A stretch of 64,000 bases of DNA, taken from NCBI RefSeq assembly GCF_004347735.1, contig NZ_SLTI01000013.1, positions 80,291 to 144,290 on the forward strand, read 5' to 3'. Numbering within the stretch: position 1 is the first letter of the stretch; every line of letters begins with the position of its first letter. Positions 16,039-24,549 of this stretch are shown here, one piece after another. The position numbers were made by a program, and so were the translations under genes. The notes beneath the pieces were generated by a model, which did not search any database, had not been told where the DNA came from, and worked only from the letters and a program-made list of their open reading frames with translations. The DNA is from Sulfuricurvum sp. IAE1 (GTDB lineage: Bacteria; Campylobacterota; Campylobacteria; Campylobacterales; Sulfurimonadaceae).

Positions 16039-17096
16039 GATAAAAATCCCTCGACGCGGCGGGTGATCTGTTCGGGGGAAAGACCGTTCAGGATGCCGTA
16101 GACGAGCGCCGCCCCAGCCCCTACCCCCTCTTTGGCTTCCCCTTCGTCGTAGAGCCGCAGTGCGGGGTGGGAGGAGCGGGAGAAGTCAAACTCGGCGCAG
16201 CACGCGTCGATGGGGAAACTGAGCATCCGGAGCAGTCCGGCGATGTCGGATGAGGGATCGTCGGCAAGCCATGCGGTCGTCCAGAGTGCGAGGGATCCTT
16301 CGCGGATACTTCCCTCCATCGAACGGAGGATCGTATCGACGATCAGCAGCACCGCCGCCATCTGGGTCCCTCCGGCCAGGACGGTCGTGACGTCTCGGTT
16401 CTGGAGTCCCAGTAGGAATCCGGCGTTGAAAAGGAGCATGTTGTCCGACACCTTCGCGAGGCGTTCGAAGAGGTCGTTGACCCCTTCGCATCCGGTCAGC
16501 GCCTGTTCGATAACGCGCCGTTTGGTCGATTGGGGGGCGTTTTTGAAACTGCTGCTGAACATCTCCTGCGCGTCGTATCCCAGGGCGAGGGCGGTGGCGG
16601 CTGCCGTCGTTGTTCCGCCGGGGATCGATTCGCCGAGGATGAGGTAGTCCCCTTTGGGCTCGAAGGTCTGGGCGAAGGCGACACCGCGTTCGAAAACCTC
16701 CATTGCCGCAATCCGCGCCCCGGTATCGATGGAGCCGCTGGGCGGGATGTCAAAACCGTAACAGGCGAAACGTTCCACTTTCGGTTTTTCGGAAAGTCCA
16801 AGATCGAGCAGCCCGATTTCGGCAAAGGGGTGCAGGAGGTGGACGGCACGGGTGATGAGGGCGGGGGTGGGAACCCCGGAAGGGGTTTCGGCGACGGCAT
16901 CCAGGCTGCGTACTTCCCCGGTACAGAGAAATTCGGCATCCAGGGTCGGGGTCAGATGGAGCAATCCCGGGATTCCCGCCTGGGTGATCCCCGGGATCTC
17001 TGCGGTAGCCGTGGTGCTCATGGAGAGGAGGAAGTGGGCCTTTTTGCCGCGCAGGTATTCGGCAAAATCGCGTGTTCCGGTTATCGGTCGTATCAT
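16035..17096 (-). CDS. cobT: Nicotinate mononucleotide-dependent phosphoribosyltransferase CobT (archaeal/cyanobacterial type)
   Basis: 353 residues from the ATG at 17096. The sequence carries TATAEIPGITQAGIPG, PSGSIDTG and GESIPGGTTTAAATALALGYDA, which fit the archaeal/cyanobacterial CobT subgroup (TIGR00303 by recall) rather than the Salmonella type. The C-terminal KEGVGAGAAL has the Glu expected at the active site. It activates dimethylbenzimidazole to alpha-ribazole phosphate, which fits with bluB two genes upstream. The ATG shares four bases with the kinase stop. Confidence 0.85.
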   Translation of the reverse strand: MIRPITGTRDFAEYLRGKKAHFLLSMSTTATAEIPGITQAGIPGLLHLTPTLDAEFLCTGEVRSLDAVAETPSGVPTPALITRAVHLLHPFAEIGLLDLGLSEKPKVERFACYGFDIPPSGSIDTGARIAAMEVFERGVAFAQTFEPKGDYLILGESIPGGTTTAAATALALGYDAQEMFSSSFKNAPQSTKRRVIEQALTGCEGVNDLFERLAKVSDNMLLFNAGFLLGLQNRDVTTVLAGGTQMAAVLLIVDTILRSMEGSIREGSLALWTTAWLADDPSSDIAGLLRMLSFPIDACCAEFDFSRSSHPALRLYDEGEAKEGVGAGAALVYGILNGLSPEQITRRVEGFLS

Positions 17097-17857
17097 TGTA
17101 TTTTCTCCCAGAGGTCGGTATGGTCGCGCCCCGCGAGGAAGCGGGTGACGCTGTAGTAAAGTCCGGCGTAGCGGACGTAGGGGCGGAAACGTTCGATCGC
17201 TTCGGTATATCCGTACGCATCCAGCAGCATCCGCGTATGCGCATCGTCGGCGCACCATGCGAGGGCCGTGACGGCGAGATCGAAGGTGAAATCGCCGTTG
17301 CACGCTTCGCTCCAGTCGTAGACGCAGCCCAGTTCGTCGCCGCAGAAAGAGGCATTGTCGGGGAAAAGATCCCCGTGTATGATCCCCTCGTCGCGCAGAT
17401 CGATCCGGAGTTCGGCGAACAGGGCGGAAAACGGTTCATGTCCCGTTCGGGCGATCAGTTCTGCGAGCCGCTCGCGTTTGAATAAGGGGAGATTGCCGCT
17501 CTGTTTTCCCCGCGTGCGGCCGTGAAGATCTCTCAAAAACGCCCCGATGCCGCGGATCTGGTTTTCGGTGGGGCGGTTGGGACTGGTTCCTGCGCATTTG
17601 GCGTACACGAGAGCGCTTTTTCCCCGCAGGGCGAAAACGGGGGTGAGTGCCCTGGGAACGGGGAGTGGAGCGAGCGAAGCGAGCAGTTCCCACTCCCTTT
17701 GTGCCGATTCGACACTCGCTTCTTCGAACACTTTGAGAACGTAGTCGTTATCGAGCCAATAAACCGTGTCACGTACCCCGTCTTGGGTGGGGTGCAGGGT
17801 GCGCGCTTCCCAGAACGGTGCGATATCTGCGGCGTCAATGTGCGTTTTTACACCCAT
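17093..17857 (-). CDS. APH/choline-kinase-fold phosphotransferase of the cobalamin operon
   Basis: 254 residues with the aminoglycoside-phosphotransferase/homoserine kinase II catalytic loop HGDLFPDN and the metal-binding YDWSEACNGDFTFDLA, plus an N-lobe lysine in YVLKVFEE. It overlaps bluB by 10 bases and cobT by 4, so it belongs to the operon. The pathway needs L-threonine phosphate for CobD and no PduX-type kinase is present in the window, so an L-threonine kinase role is an attractive inference. A general small-molecule kinase remains possible. Confidence 0.75.
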   Translation of the reverse strand: MGVKTHIDAADIAPFWEARTLHPTQDGVRDTVYWLDNDYVLKVFEEASVESAQREWELLASLAPLPVPRALTPVFALRGKSALVYAKCAGTSPNRPTENQIRGIGAFLRDLHGRTRGKQSGNLPLFKRERLAELIARTGHEPFSALFAELRIDLRDEGIIHGDLFPDNASFCGDELGCVYDWSEACNGDFTFDLAVTALAWCADDAHTRMLLDAYGYTEAIERFRPYVRYAGLYYSVTRFLAGRDHTDLWEKIQ

Positions 17858-18474
17858 CGGACCACCTCGGTGAGCTCTTTTTTACTGTTCCACCCCAGTT
17901 TCAGCAGTTCGGGCTCATCCAAAAATTCGCTTACGTATCCCAGTGTCAGATAGGCGACGAGCTTGTGCTCTTTTCCCATTCCCAGCAGTTTTCTCACCTT
18001 TTTGGGGCGGAGGATGCTGACCCAGCCGACCCCGATGTTGTGGGCACGCGCCATCAGCCAGAGGTTCTGGATCGCGCACACGACGCTGTATTCCCCCGTT
18101 TTTTTCTGAGTCGTCTGCCCCAGCACCGGTTTGCGGGGTTTTTCGTAGAAGACCGCGATATTGAGTGCCGATTCGAGGATCCCTTCGAGTTTGAGCGAAG
18201 GGTAGAGGGACGAATCGGCGAATTGTTCCCGCGCTTTGGCGTTTTCACGGGCAAATTCGCGGTAGATTTCCGTGCGAAGGGCGTTGTCTTGGATGATGAC
18301 GAACTGCCAGGGTTGCGAGTACCCTACCGAGGGCGCCGAGACGGCCGCTTCGAGGAGATCGTGGAGCACGGCGTCATCGATGGGACGATCGACGTAGCGG
18401 TTTCCCCGAACGTCGCGCCGGGAGACGAAAATCGATTGCAGGATGGTCCGGGCGTGGGCGTCGAAGGCTTTCAC
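17848..18474 (-). CDS. bluB: 5,6-dimethylbenzimidazole synthase BluB
   Basis: 208 residues, nitroreductase-fold flavin enzyme with the BluB pattern SRRDVRGNRY, LEAAVSAPSVGYSQPWQF and GVGWVSIL. BluB cleaves reduced FMN with oxygen to make DMB, the lower ligand of B12. The GTG start shares GTGA with the cbiA stop. Its requirement for oxygen suggests that the organism lives at least partly under microaerobic conditions. Confidence 0.92.
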   Translation of the reverse strand: MKAFDAHARTILQSIFVSRRDVRGNRYVDRPIDDAVLHDLLEAAVSAPSVGYSQPWQFVIIQDNALRTEIYREFARENAKAREQFADSSLYPSLKLEGILESALNIAVFYEKPRKPVLGQTTQKKTGEYSVVCAIQNLWLMARAHNIGVGWVSILRPKKVRKLLGMGKEHKLVAYLTLGYVSEFLDEPELLKLGWNSKKELTEVVRWV

Positions 18475-19733
18475 ATCAGCCTCCGTCGGACGAGGTCGGG
18501 ATGGCTGCGAAAGAGGGTGTGCAGATACGTTCCCAGGACGTTGCCCTCAGCGTTTGTCCAGCTCCCCGCCTGCCCGGTCCCTGTTTTTGCCCCCCGGAGA
18601 ATATCGAATCCCCCTTCGGTGTCGAGGGGACGGGTGTAGTGGAACGCATGCCCTTTGATCCCCGCTTCGTTGGTGTAGTATCCCATCCGCTGGAACCTCT
18701 TTTCGAGGGTAAAGGAGACGTCCAGAATCCCGCTCATCTCTTTGTCGTCGACCCGTTGCCCCAGGTAGAGGAGCCCCGCGCATTCGGCGTAGATTTTTCC
18801 GGAACGGGCATGGCGGATCAGGGAGTCTTTGAAGCGGCGGGCGTTGCGGAGGGTTTCGTACGCCGCGTCGGTTTCGACGTAACCGCCGCAGATATAGACG
18901 CTCTTGCACGTATCGGGGATCGGCTCGTCGCAAGAAGGGCTTACGAGGCACACCGACGAAAACGCTTCTTCGAGAAAACGGAGATTGTCGGGATAGAGGA
19001 ACGAGAAATTCTCATCGCATACCACCGCGACCGCATCTTCGGATCGGGGAGGCGGGGGGAAGGGATACCCCTTCGCCGCAGGGGCATCGGAGCGCCCCAG
19101 GGCAATGAGGGCGTCGATGTCGATATGCTCGAGGGCCTGGGCGGAAATGGCGGCGAGTTTATCGCGGTCGCGCAGGTCGAGCCCCAGGTGGGTGTCGCGC
19201 AGCGCGTCGAGGCCGTCGCGAACCCATCCCAGAACCGCCACGTCGTCAAAATCGCTTTCGATCCGGTTTTTAATCAGTTCGTAGTGGCTCTGCGAGCCCA
19301 GACGGTTGAGGATGACCCCCTTGATCGTGTTGTCCGCACGATAGGCTTTGAGCCCTCCGAGTACGGCGCTGGGGGTGATGTAGCTCCCCTGTGCGTCGAG
19401 GACGATGACGGTGGGGACGTTGAGCAGCGTCGAGACGTCATAAGCGCTGCTGCCGTAGTCCATGCCGTCGTAAAACCCCATTACCCCCTCCATGATCGCG
19501 ACTTCGCGGTCGGCGTATCGACCATACAGCCATCGGAGCTGTTCGGGGTTCATCATAAACGCATCGAGGTTGATGCTATCGGTGCCGCAGATGGCGCGGT
19601 GGAACTGCGGATCGATAAAATCGGGACCGATTTTAAACGGACGGACGGACTCTTTGAAACGGTACAGAAGCGCCGAAGTAAGAAGCGTTTTTCCCTGGTT
19701 GGACGCGACCGCGCTGATGCAGAGACTAACCAT
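18471..19733 (-). CDS. cbiA: Cobyrinic acid a,c-diamide synthase
   Basis: 420 residues. N-terminal ATPase domain (P-loop AVASNQGKT, IGPDFIDPQFH, EGVMGFYDG) and C-terminal glutamine amidotransferase with the nucleophile Cys in YAECAGLLYLG and a His in TYLHTLF. It amidates cobyrinic acid at a and c, the step before cobyric acid synthesis. The ATG lies within the last codons of the permease gene (8-base overlap). Confidence 0.94.
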   Translation of the reverse strand: MVSLCISAVASNQGKTLLTSALLYRFKESVRPFKIGPDFIDPQFHRAICGTDSINLDAFMMNPEQLRWLYGRYADREVAIMEGVMGFYDGMDYGSSAYDVSTLLNVPTVIVLDAQGSYITPSAVLGGLKAYRADNTIKGVILNRLGSQSHYELIKNRIESDFDDVAVLGWVRDGLDALRDTHLGLDLRDRDKLAAISAQALEHIDIDALIALGRSDAPAAKGYPFPPPPRSEDAVAVVCDENFSFLYPDNLRFLEEAFSSVCLVSPSCDEPIPDTCKSVYICGGYVETDAAYETLRNARRFKDSLIRHARSGKIYAECAGLLYLGQRVDDKEMSGILDVSFTLEKRFQRMGYYTNEAGIKGHAFHYTRPLDTEGGFDILRGAKTGTGQAGSWTNAEGNVLGTYLHTLFRSHPDLVRRRLM

Positions 19734-20685
19734 GTCCCCCCCTTTTTTTCAGGATGATGTAAATGAAAAACGGTCCCCCGATAAATGACGTGACGACCCC
19801 GATGGGGACTTCGCTGGCCGCGCCGAGATTGCGCGCGATCAGGTCGCACAGGACCAGAAATACCCCGCCGTAATAAAAGACCGGGAGAATCAAAGCGTCG
19901 CTGCTGCGACGGTAAAGCAGGCGGACGATGTGGGGGATCACGAGCCCGATAAACCCGATCGGCCCGACGACGCTCACGCAGATCCCCACGCTCATCGAGA
20001 CGGCGAGGAGGAGGATCAGGTTGATTTTCCTGATCTCGATCCCTTTGAGAAACGCGTTTTCGTACGAAGTGAGGAGCAGCTTAAGCTCGGGGCGGTAACG
20101 TACGACGACCCACAGCAGACCGAGCGCCGCCGCCGCAACGGGATAGAGGCTCTCCATCCCCACAACGCTCAGGCTCCCCATCGTGAAACGGATGATCGAG
20201 TAGCTTTGTTCGAGGTCGCTGAGGTAAAAAATTACCATCAGCGCGGCCGAATAGAAAAACGACAGCGCGATCCCGATGAGGAGCAGCGAATGGGTCTGGG
20301 TAGCTTTGAGGGTCCGTGCAAACAAAAACAGCAGCACGACCGTCGAAAACGCCCCGACGAAACTGAAAAAGTACGAGAGGGCCGCCAGCGATGCGGGTAA
20401 AAAGACGATGCCTATCGCCGTCGCCAGGGTCGCGCCGCTGGAGACACCGAGGGTAAAAGGGGTTGTGAGCGCGTTGCGAAACACCGCCTGAAATACCATT
20501 CCCCCCAGCGCGAGGACCGCCCCGGTAAAAAATGCGACCCCGACCCGGGGGAGCCGAAGATCCCAAAACAGGAGGTATTCGGTCGCATCGGGGTTGAAAA
20601 GATTGCCAATCTCCATCGCCGTTTCTCCTGTGAACGGCGCGATGGCCAGGATCGTCAGCGACAGGGCAAAAATCAGCCGTTTCAT
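19726..20685 (-). CDS. btuC: Cobalamin ABC transporter permease (FecCD/BtuC family)
   Basis: 319 residues, multi-spanning FecCD-type permease with LRLPRVGVAFFTGAVLALGGMVFQ and GPIGFIGLVIPHIVR, both diagnostic of the family. Together with the adjacent ATPase and binding protein it should import B12 or cobinamide across the inner membrane; the substrate is inferred from the surrounding cobalamin genes. The ATG shares four bases with the btuD stop. Confidence 0.88.
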   Translation of the reverse strand: MKRLIFALSLTILAIAPFTGETAMEIGNLFNPDATEYLLFWDLRLPRVGVAFFTGAVLALGGMVFQAVFRNALTTPFTLGVSSGATLATAIGIVFLPASLAALSYFFSFVGAFSTVVLLFLFARTLKATQTHSLLLIGIALSFFYSAALMVIFYLSDLEQSYSIIRFTMGSLSVVGMESLYPVAAAALGLLWVVVRYRPELKLLLTSYENAFLKGIEIRKINLILLLAVSMSVGICVSVVGPIGFIGLVIPHIVRLLYRRSSDALILPVFYYGGVFLVLCDLIARNLGAASEVPIGVVTSFIGGPFFIYIILKKRGGHG

Positions 20686-21380
20686 CGGTAGTTCACCGTA
20701 AAATGTCCCTCAATCCGGCAGATCGAGTCTCCGAAAAGGGAGCGGAAACGGCTCTCTTCGAAAAAATCGTTCCCCGACCCGTCGAAAACGAGTTCCCCTT
20801 CTCGCAGATAGAGGATCCGGTACCCCAGACGGTAGGCGAGGTTCAGATCGTGGGTGATGACGATTTTCCGTCCGGGATGTTCTTTGAGCATCCCGAAGAG
20901 CTTGATTTTTTTGTCGCTGTCGAGGTTTGCGGTCGGTTCATCGAAAATGGTCAAGCGGGCATTGTGCAGCAATCCTCCGGCGAAGAGCAGGAGCTGGCTT
21001 TCCCCGCTGCTGAGACATCGGCATGGGGTGTTTCGGAGCCCCGCGATATCGAGCCGTGCCATCACCGCTTCGAGGTTTTTCTGGGTCGATCCGTTGAGAA
21101 GCGAGAGTTTCAAGAACGCTTCCGCATCGATGTATTCGTCGAAAACGTCGAGTCTGGAGGGGACGAAGTTGAGCAGCTGCGCGCGGAGCTTGGCGCCGAG
21201 TTCGGCGATTTGTTTCCCTTCCGCGTACACGGCGGGCGTTTCATAAAGCCCTACAAGTGCCCGTGCAAGGGTCGTTTTGCCCGCGCCGTTGGCTCCCAGT
21301 ATTACCGCGTCTTCATCTCCCAGTGCGAAGGAAATCCCCTTTAGAAAGGGGGTTGAGAGGTTTTCAACGCGCAGATTCAC
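20682..21380 (-). CDS. btuD: Cobalamin ABC transporter ATPase
   Basis: 232 residues from a GTG at 21380 with AAAGGA upstream; the frame continues to 21482 without support and would overlap btuF heavily. Walker A GANGAGKT, signature LSSGESQLLLFAG and Walker B LTIFDEPTA are present, with the H-loop in VITHDLN. It powers the BtuC-type permease encoded next. It overlaps the btuF 3' end by 17 bases. Confidence 0.9.
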   Translation of the reverse strand: MNLRVENLSTPFLKGISFALGDEDAVILGANGAGKTTLARALVGLYETPAVYAEGKQIAELGAKLRAQLLNFVPSRLDVFDEYIDAEAFLKLSLLNGSTQKNLEAVMARLDIAGLRNTPCRCLSSGESQLLLFAGGLLHNARLTIFDEPTANLDSDKKIKLFGMLKEHPGRKIVITHDLNLAYRLGYRILYLREGELVFDGSGNDFFEESRFRSLFGDSICRIEGHFTVNYR

Positions 21381-22188
21381 GTAGAAATCCTTTGAAATCG
21401 TCGATGAAATAGACGATCCGGTCACTCGGTATCCCCGCGTATTCGCCCGATTCCACGAAGACCGATTTCGTTCGGGCCGCATTGATCGGAAGTTTCAGCC
21501 ACGGGGCTTTGAGCTGTTCCTCGGTAAATTTTTTCTCTTTCATTAGCGGCGCGAGGATGATGACCACGTCGGGATTGAGCGCGAGTATTTTTTCGAGCGT
21601 GAGGGCAGGTTGCCCTTTTTGGGTGCTTTGGAACGCATTGACGTTGCCGCTGGCTTCGATGATGTCGTCGAAATAGAGATTCTGCCCCGCGACGAAGACC
21701 TCTTTGGAAAGGTCGGTGTTGTAGCCGATCGGGATCAGGATTTTTTTCTTGCGCGTGATCCCTTTGAGGCTTTGGACCGAACGGTCGATTTTCGCGACGA
21801 GGGCGGATGCTTTCTCTTTTTTGCCGAGCAGTGTTCCCAGGCCCAGAAGGGTTTTTCGGATCGAGGCGAGGGTATCGATTTTGACGAGTACCGTTTTGAT
21901 CCCCAGCCGCTCGAGTTTTTCGGCAAGAGGAGCGTTGTTTTCCTGCACTACAACGAGATCGGGTTTGAGGGCTACGATCTTTTCAAGCGAGGGGGTGAAA
22001 AATCCCCCGACTTTGGCGATTTTCTCTGATTGGGGCGGATAGCGGCAGTAGGCGGTATTCCCCACGATTTTTTCCCCTTCGCCCAGGGCGAAGAGGATTT
22101 CGTTGACCGAGGGGCTCAGCGCGACGATCCGGTCGTACGACCAGGCCGGAAGGGCCAAAAAAGCGATGAAAAGAAGTCTTAATAACAC
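21364..22188 (-). CDS. btuF: Periplasmic cobalamin-binding protein (BtuF-like)
   Basis: 274 residues with a signal peptide (about 1-17) and the helical-backbone binding-protein fold: DRIVALSPSVNEILFALGEGEKIVG at the start of the mature protein and LKPDLVVVQEN. It delivers substrate to the BtuCD pair. The GTG start overlaps the DUF4430 gene by 10 bases. Assignment to cobalamin rests on the operon; siderophore-binding relatives share the fold. Confidence 0.85.
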   Translation of the reverse strand: MLLRLLFIAFLALPAWSYDRIVALSPSVNEILFALGEGEKIVGNTAYCRYPPQSEKIAKVGGFFTPSLEKIVALKPDLVVVQENNAPLAEKLERLGIKTVLVKIDTLASIRKTLLGLGTLLGKKEKASALVAKIDRSVQSLKGITRKKKILIPIGYNTDLSKEVFVAGQNLYFDDIIEASGNVNAFQSTQKGQPALTLEKILALNPDVVIILAPLMKEKKFTEEQLKAPWLKLPINAARTKSVFVESGEYAGIPSDRIVYFIDDFKGFLRESAR

Positions 22189-22529
22189 GCTTCGACCTTA
22201 TAGACCCACGTCATTGTTCCGGCGTTTTCAAGACGGTAGTTTTGCGCCATTTTATGGACCGATTGTCCGTCTATGAGGTAAAACCAGCCGAATTTTCCGA
22301 CGACCGACTTCATACCGTCGATCGAACGGACAAAGGTGAATTTTCCTTTTTGCTCCGTCTCCACGCGGCTCACTTTTTGCAGAAGTTCCAGCGCCGTCGT
22401 CTCTTTGGGCGTGTAGGTAGTTCGGATAGTGCGTTCGGGACGGCCGTCCCCGTAGACGATCGTCACGTCGATCTCCTGAGCGGCAAGGGACAGGGAGGTG
22501 CTCAGCAGCACGATGAAAAACCGGATCAA
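22179..22529 (-). CDS. DUF4430 (transcobalamin-like beta domain) secreted protein
   Basis: 116 residues with a signal peptide (about 1-17). The mature part matches the DUF4430 pattern: TALELLQKV, then GKFGWFYLIDGQSVHKMAQNYRL and TMTWVYKVE. DUF4430 resembles the C-terminal domain of animal transcobalamin and intrinsic factor. It sits between btuB and btuF with overlaps of 4 and 10 bases, starting at a TTG. A periplasmic B12-handling role is inferred from this position. Confidence 0.8.
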   Translation of the reverse strand: MIRFFIVLLSTSLSLAAQEIDVTIVYGDGRPERTIRTTYTPKETTALELLQKVSRVETEQKGKFTFVRSIDGMKSVVGKFGWFYLIDGQSVHKMAQNYRLENAGTMTWVYKVEACY

Positions 22530-24310
22530 AACGATACCTCCATTCCCACATAATATGCCCGCGGGCTTGCCGCGTAGTTGTTGACGCTTTGGTAGTATTT
22601 GTCGGTAATATTATCGACTTTTGCGTAGATTTTGAGATGTTTCGAGAACGTATGGTCGGCCACGAGGGAGGCGACCGTGTATCTTCCCGTCTGCGCCCCC
22701 TGATCGTTGTCGCTGTCGTAACGGCTTCCGACGTACTCTCCGCTGATTGCGACGTGCGTTTTGGGAATACCGTAGTAGTCCAGGCCGAATTTGAGGCTCT
22801 CTTTCGCACGACGGCGGAGATTCTCTCCGCGCTGGTTTTCGGCATCGAGGCGGGTGTATCCCAACGACACGAGGATATCGCTGCCGAGCTCTTGTTTGCA
22901 GGCCGCCTCGATCCCTTTGATCGTCGAGGTCCCCTCGATGTTTCCGTATCGCGATGCGGTGAAATCGTACTCGATCATATCCCGGATGCGGCTCTCGAAA
23001 TAGGTGAGGCTAACCCCACCGAAGCCTACCGTGATGTCGTAGCTTCGGGTCTCTTCGGGTTTGAGGGCGGTGTTTCCGTAGGTCGGATCGTAAAGCTGGT
23101 AGAGAGTGGGGACGTTATAGGCGCTCCCATAGTTCGCGCCAAGATACCCTTCCCCCATAAAAGGGTGTTTGAAACCGATTTTTCCGGTCGTTTTGTCGCT
23201 GAAGGCGTCAAAGGCGTCGCGCCGCAGCGATTCGGTCAGAACGGTGCCGGTCGCGAGAATATTGGTGTTTGTGACGAAAACGGCTTTGTTGTCGTAGCTC
23301 CGGTTCAGACGGTTGAGATGCTCGAAGGTTTTGTAATCCCCTCCGAAAACGATGAAATCGCTCTTGCGGTAACCGATGCGGGAGTGGACACCGTATTCGT
23401 CGACCCTGCCGTCGTAGGCCGTCCCGGTCGAATAGTCGCGTTCGAACGTCGAACGGTTGGCATAGACCGTGGTAAGGGTATCGCCGAAGCGGTTCTCATA
23501 GCTCAGGCGGCTGAGTTTTTCGTCTTTGCGGTAGTTGGCGGCCGAATCGCCGCTTGTACCGTCGTATTCGGTGTAGACGTCGATGTCGGTGTGGGAGAAA
23601 CGGAGCGTGTTCTCGCCGTCAAACCGGTAGCCCGCGCTCAGCCCGAGGGTGCGGTTTTTATAGGCGTCGTCTTCGTAGCGGTCGAGGTCGGCATACCGCC
23701 GCGCGTACGCGCTGAACCCGTCCGAAGCGATTTGTTGCGCATCAAGACGGACGTCGAGCGCCTCGCTCGCGTATGCAATCGAGGCGGCGTACTTTTCGGT
23801 TCCGAAATTTCCCCGTTCGTAGCGGGCTTTTGCTTCGGTTCCGGGGAGCGTTTTGCGGGTGATGATGTTGACCACCCCCGCACTTGCGTCGCTTCCCCAG
23901 ATGCCGCTTTGGGCCCCTTTGATCACTTCGATCCGTTCAATATCGCCGAGGATGAGATGCTCGAACGACGCGCCGTCCATCGAGGTGTTGTCGTTGTAGC
24001 GGATGCCGTCGATCAGGACGAGGGTCCGTTTTGAATCGAATCCCCGCAGGTAAAGAGAGGTTGATTTTCCCAGGCCGCCGTTGGCGGCGATCCCTACCCC
24101 GGCGAGGGAGTTGAGCGCTTCGGCGAGGGTCGTATAGCGCCGTTCGGCGATCTCTTCGGCGGTAATGACGTCGGTATTGGCGGTAACGCTACGGAGGCTC
24201 TGCTCGGTTTTGGAAGCACTTACGACGATCGGGTCGAGCGTCAGCTCCCTGGCTTCGGTTGAAGCGACGAACGTTGCGGCGGCAACGAGTGAAAGAGTGT
24301 GTCGGTGCAT
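22526..24310 (-). CDS. btuB: TonB-dependent outer membrane cobalamin receptor
   Basis: 594 residues from the ATG at 24310. Signal peptide (about 1-20), TonB box region DPIVVSASKTEQ, plug domain (about 40-145, with NSLAGVGIAANGGLGKSTSLYLRGFDSKRTLVLIDG), then a 22-strand-type barrel ending in the aromatic GMEVSF. BtuB-type receptors take B12 across the outer membrane with TonB energy. It is followed, without gaps, by DUF4430 and the BtuFDC system. No cobalamin riboswitch was recognised upstream. Confidence 0.9.
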   Translation of the reverse strand: MHRHTLSLVAAATFVASTEARELTLDPIVVSASKTEQSLRSVTANTDVITAEEIAERRYTTLAEALNSLAGVGIAANGGLGKSTSLYLRGFDSKRTLVLIDGIRYNDNTSMDGASFEHLILGDIERIEVIKGAQSGIWGSDASAGVVNIITRKTLPGTEAKARYERGNFGTEKYAASIAYASEALDVRLDAQQIASDGFSAYARRYADLDRYEDDAYKNRTLGLSAGYRFDGENTLRFSHTDIDVYTEYDGTSGDSAANYRKDEKLSRLSYENRFGDTLTTVYANRSTFERDYSTGTAYDGRVDEYGVHSRIGYRKSDFIVFGGDYKTFEHLNRLNRSYDNKAVFVTNTNILATGTVLTESLRRDAFDAFSDKTTGKIGFKHPFMGEGYLGANYGSAYNVPTLYQLYDPTYGNTALKPEETRSYDITVGFGGVSLTYFESRIRDMIEYDFTASRYGNIEGTSTIKGIEAACKQELGSDILVSLGYTRLDAENQRGENLRRRAKESLKFGLDYYGIPKTHVAISGEYVGSRYDSDNDQGAQTGRYTVASLVADHTFSKHLKIYAKVDNITDKYYQSVNNYAASPRAYYVGMEVSF

Positions 24311-24513
24311 GAATGTCCTTGTTGCATAATCGTTATAACGGATGAGGTAAGGACATCTTTGGGCGGGGAGACGGTGGAGTAGGTGTGGATCGGATGGGTC
24401 GGGCAGATCCACTCGATCCGGGTAATGTTCTGGAGGAGGCGGACATGCGACGCGTATGCCTGGATCGCGACGAGCGAAAAATAGTTTTTTCCGAAACCGC
24501 GCGGTGAACGCAT
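24241..24513 (-). CDS. Possible small leader protein before btuB
   Basis: 90 codons from the ATG at 24513, which has GGGGAGG six bases upstream; a second ATG six bases earlier is too close to that site. The frame ends 70 bases inside btuB. Codon third positions are G/C-rich like those of its neighbours, in favour of real coding, and the sequence includes WICPTHPIHTYSTV. I recognise no family. It may be a translated leader affecting btuB expression rather than a functional protein. Confidence 0.4.
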   Translation of the reverse strand: MRSPRGFGKNYFSLVAIQAYASHVRLLQNITRIEWICPTHPIHTYSTVSPPKDVLTSSVITIMQQGHSCTDTLFHSLPPQRSSLQPKPGS

Positions 24514-24538
24514 CGCCATCCTCCCCTTTTTTAGGGGA

Positions 24539-24544
24539 ATTATA
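24539..24544 (-). promoter_or_regulatory. -10 element of the cobalamin operon
   Basis: Perfect TATAAT on the minus strand, just beyond the stop codon of the chemoreceptor gene. A start near 24532 would give a short leader containing the hairpin CCCCTAAAAAAGGGG (24526-24540 region) and the GGGGAGG ribosome site of the small leader ORF. No good -35 is seen. Confidence 0.5.
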
Positions 24545-24549
24545 CCCTA

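Noticed and set aside
18501..19757. 418-codon plus-strand frame across cbiA
   Set aside because: Shadow of cbiA, which has intact ATPase and amidotransferase motifs.
22589..24034. 481-codon open frame on the plus strand across btuB
   Set aside because: Antisense shadow: btuB has a full TonB receptor sequence, while this frame has no recognisable domain. Long open antisense frames are expected with G/C-ending codons.
24526..24540. CCCCTAAAAAAGGGG hairpin as terminator of the chemoreceptor gene
   Set aside because: Only five pairs and no T-run; it overlaps the promoter/leader of the next operon and is better read as leader structure.
24311..24549. Cobalamin riboswitch upstream of btuB
   Set aside because: I looked for the B12-box and the GCCACTG-like element on the minus strand and found neither. 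A covariance search would settle it.
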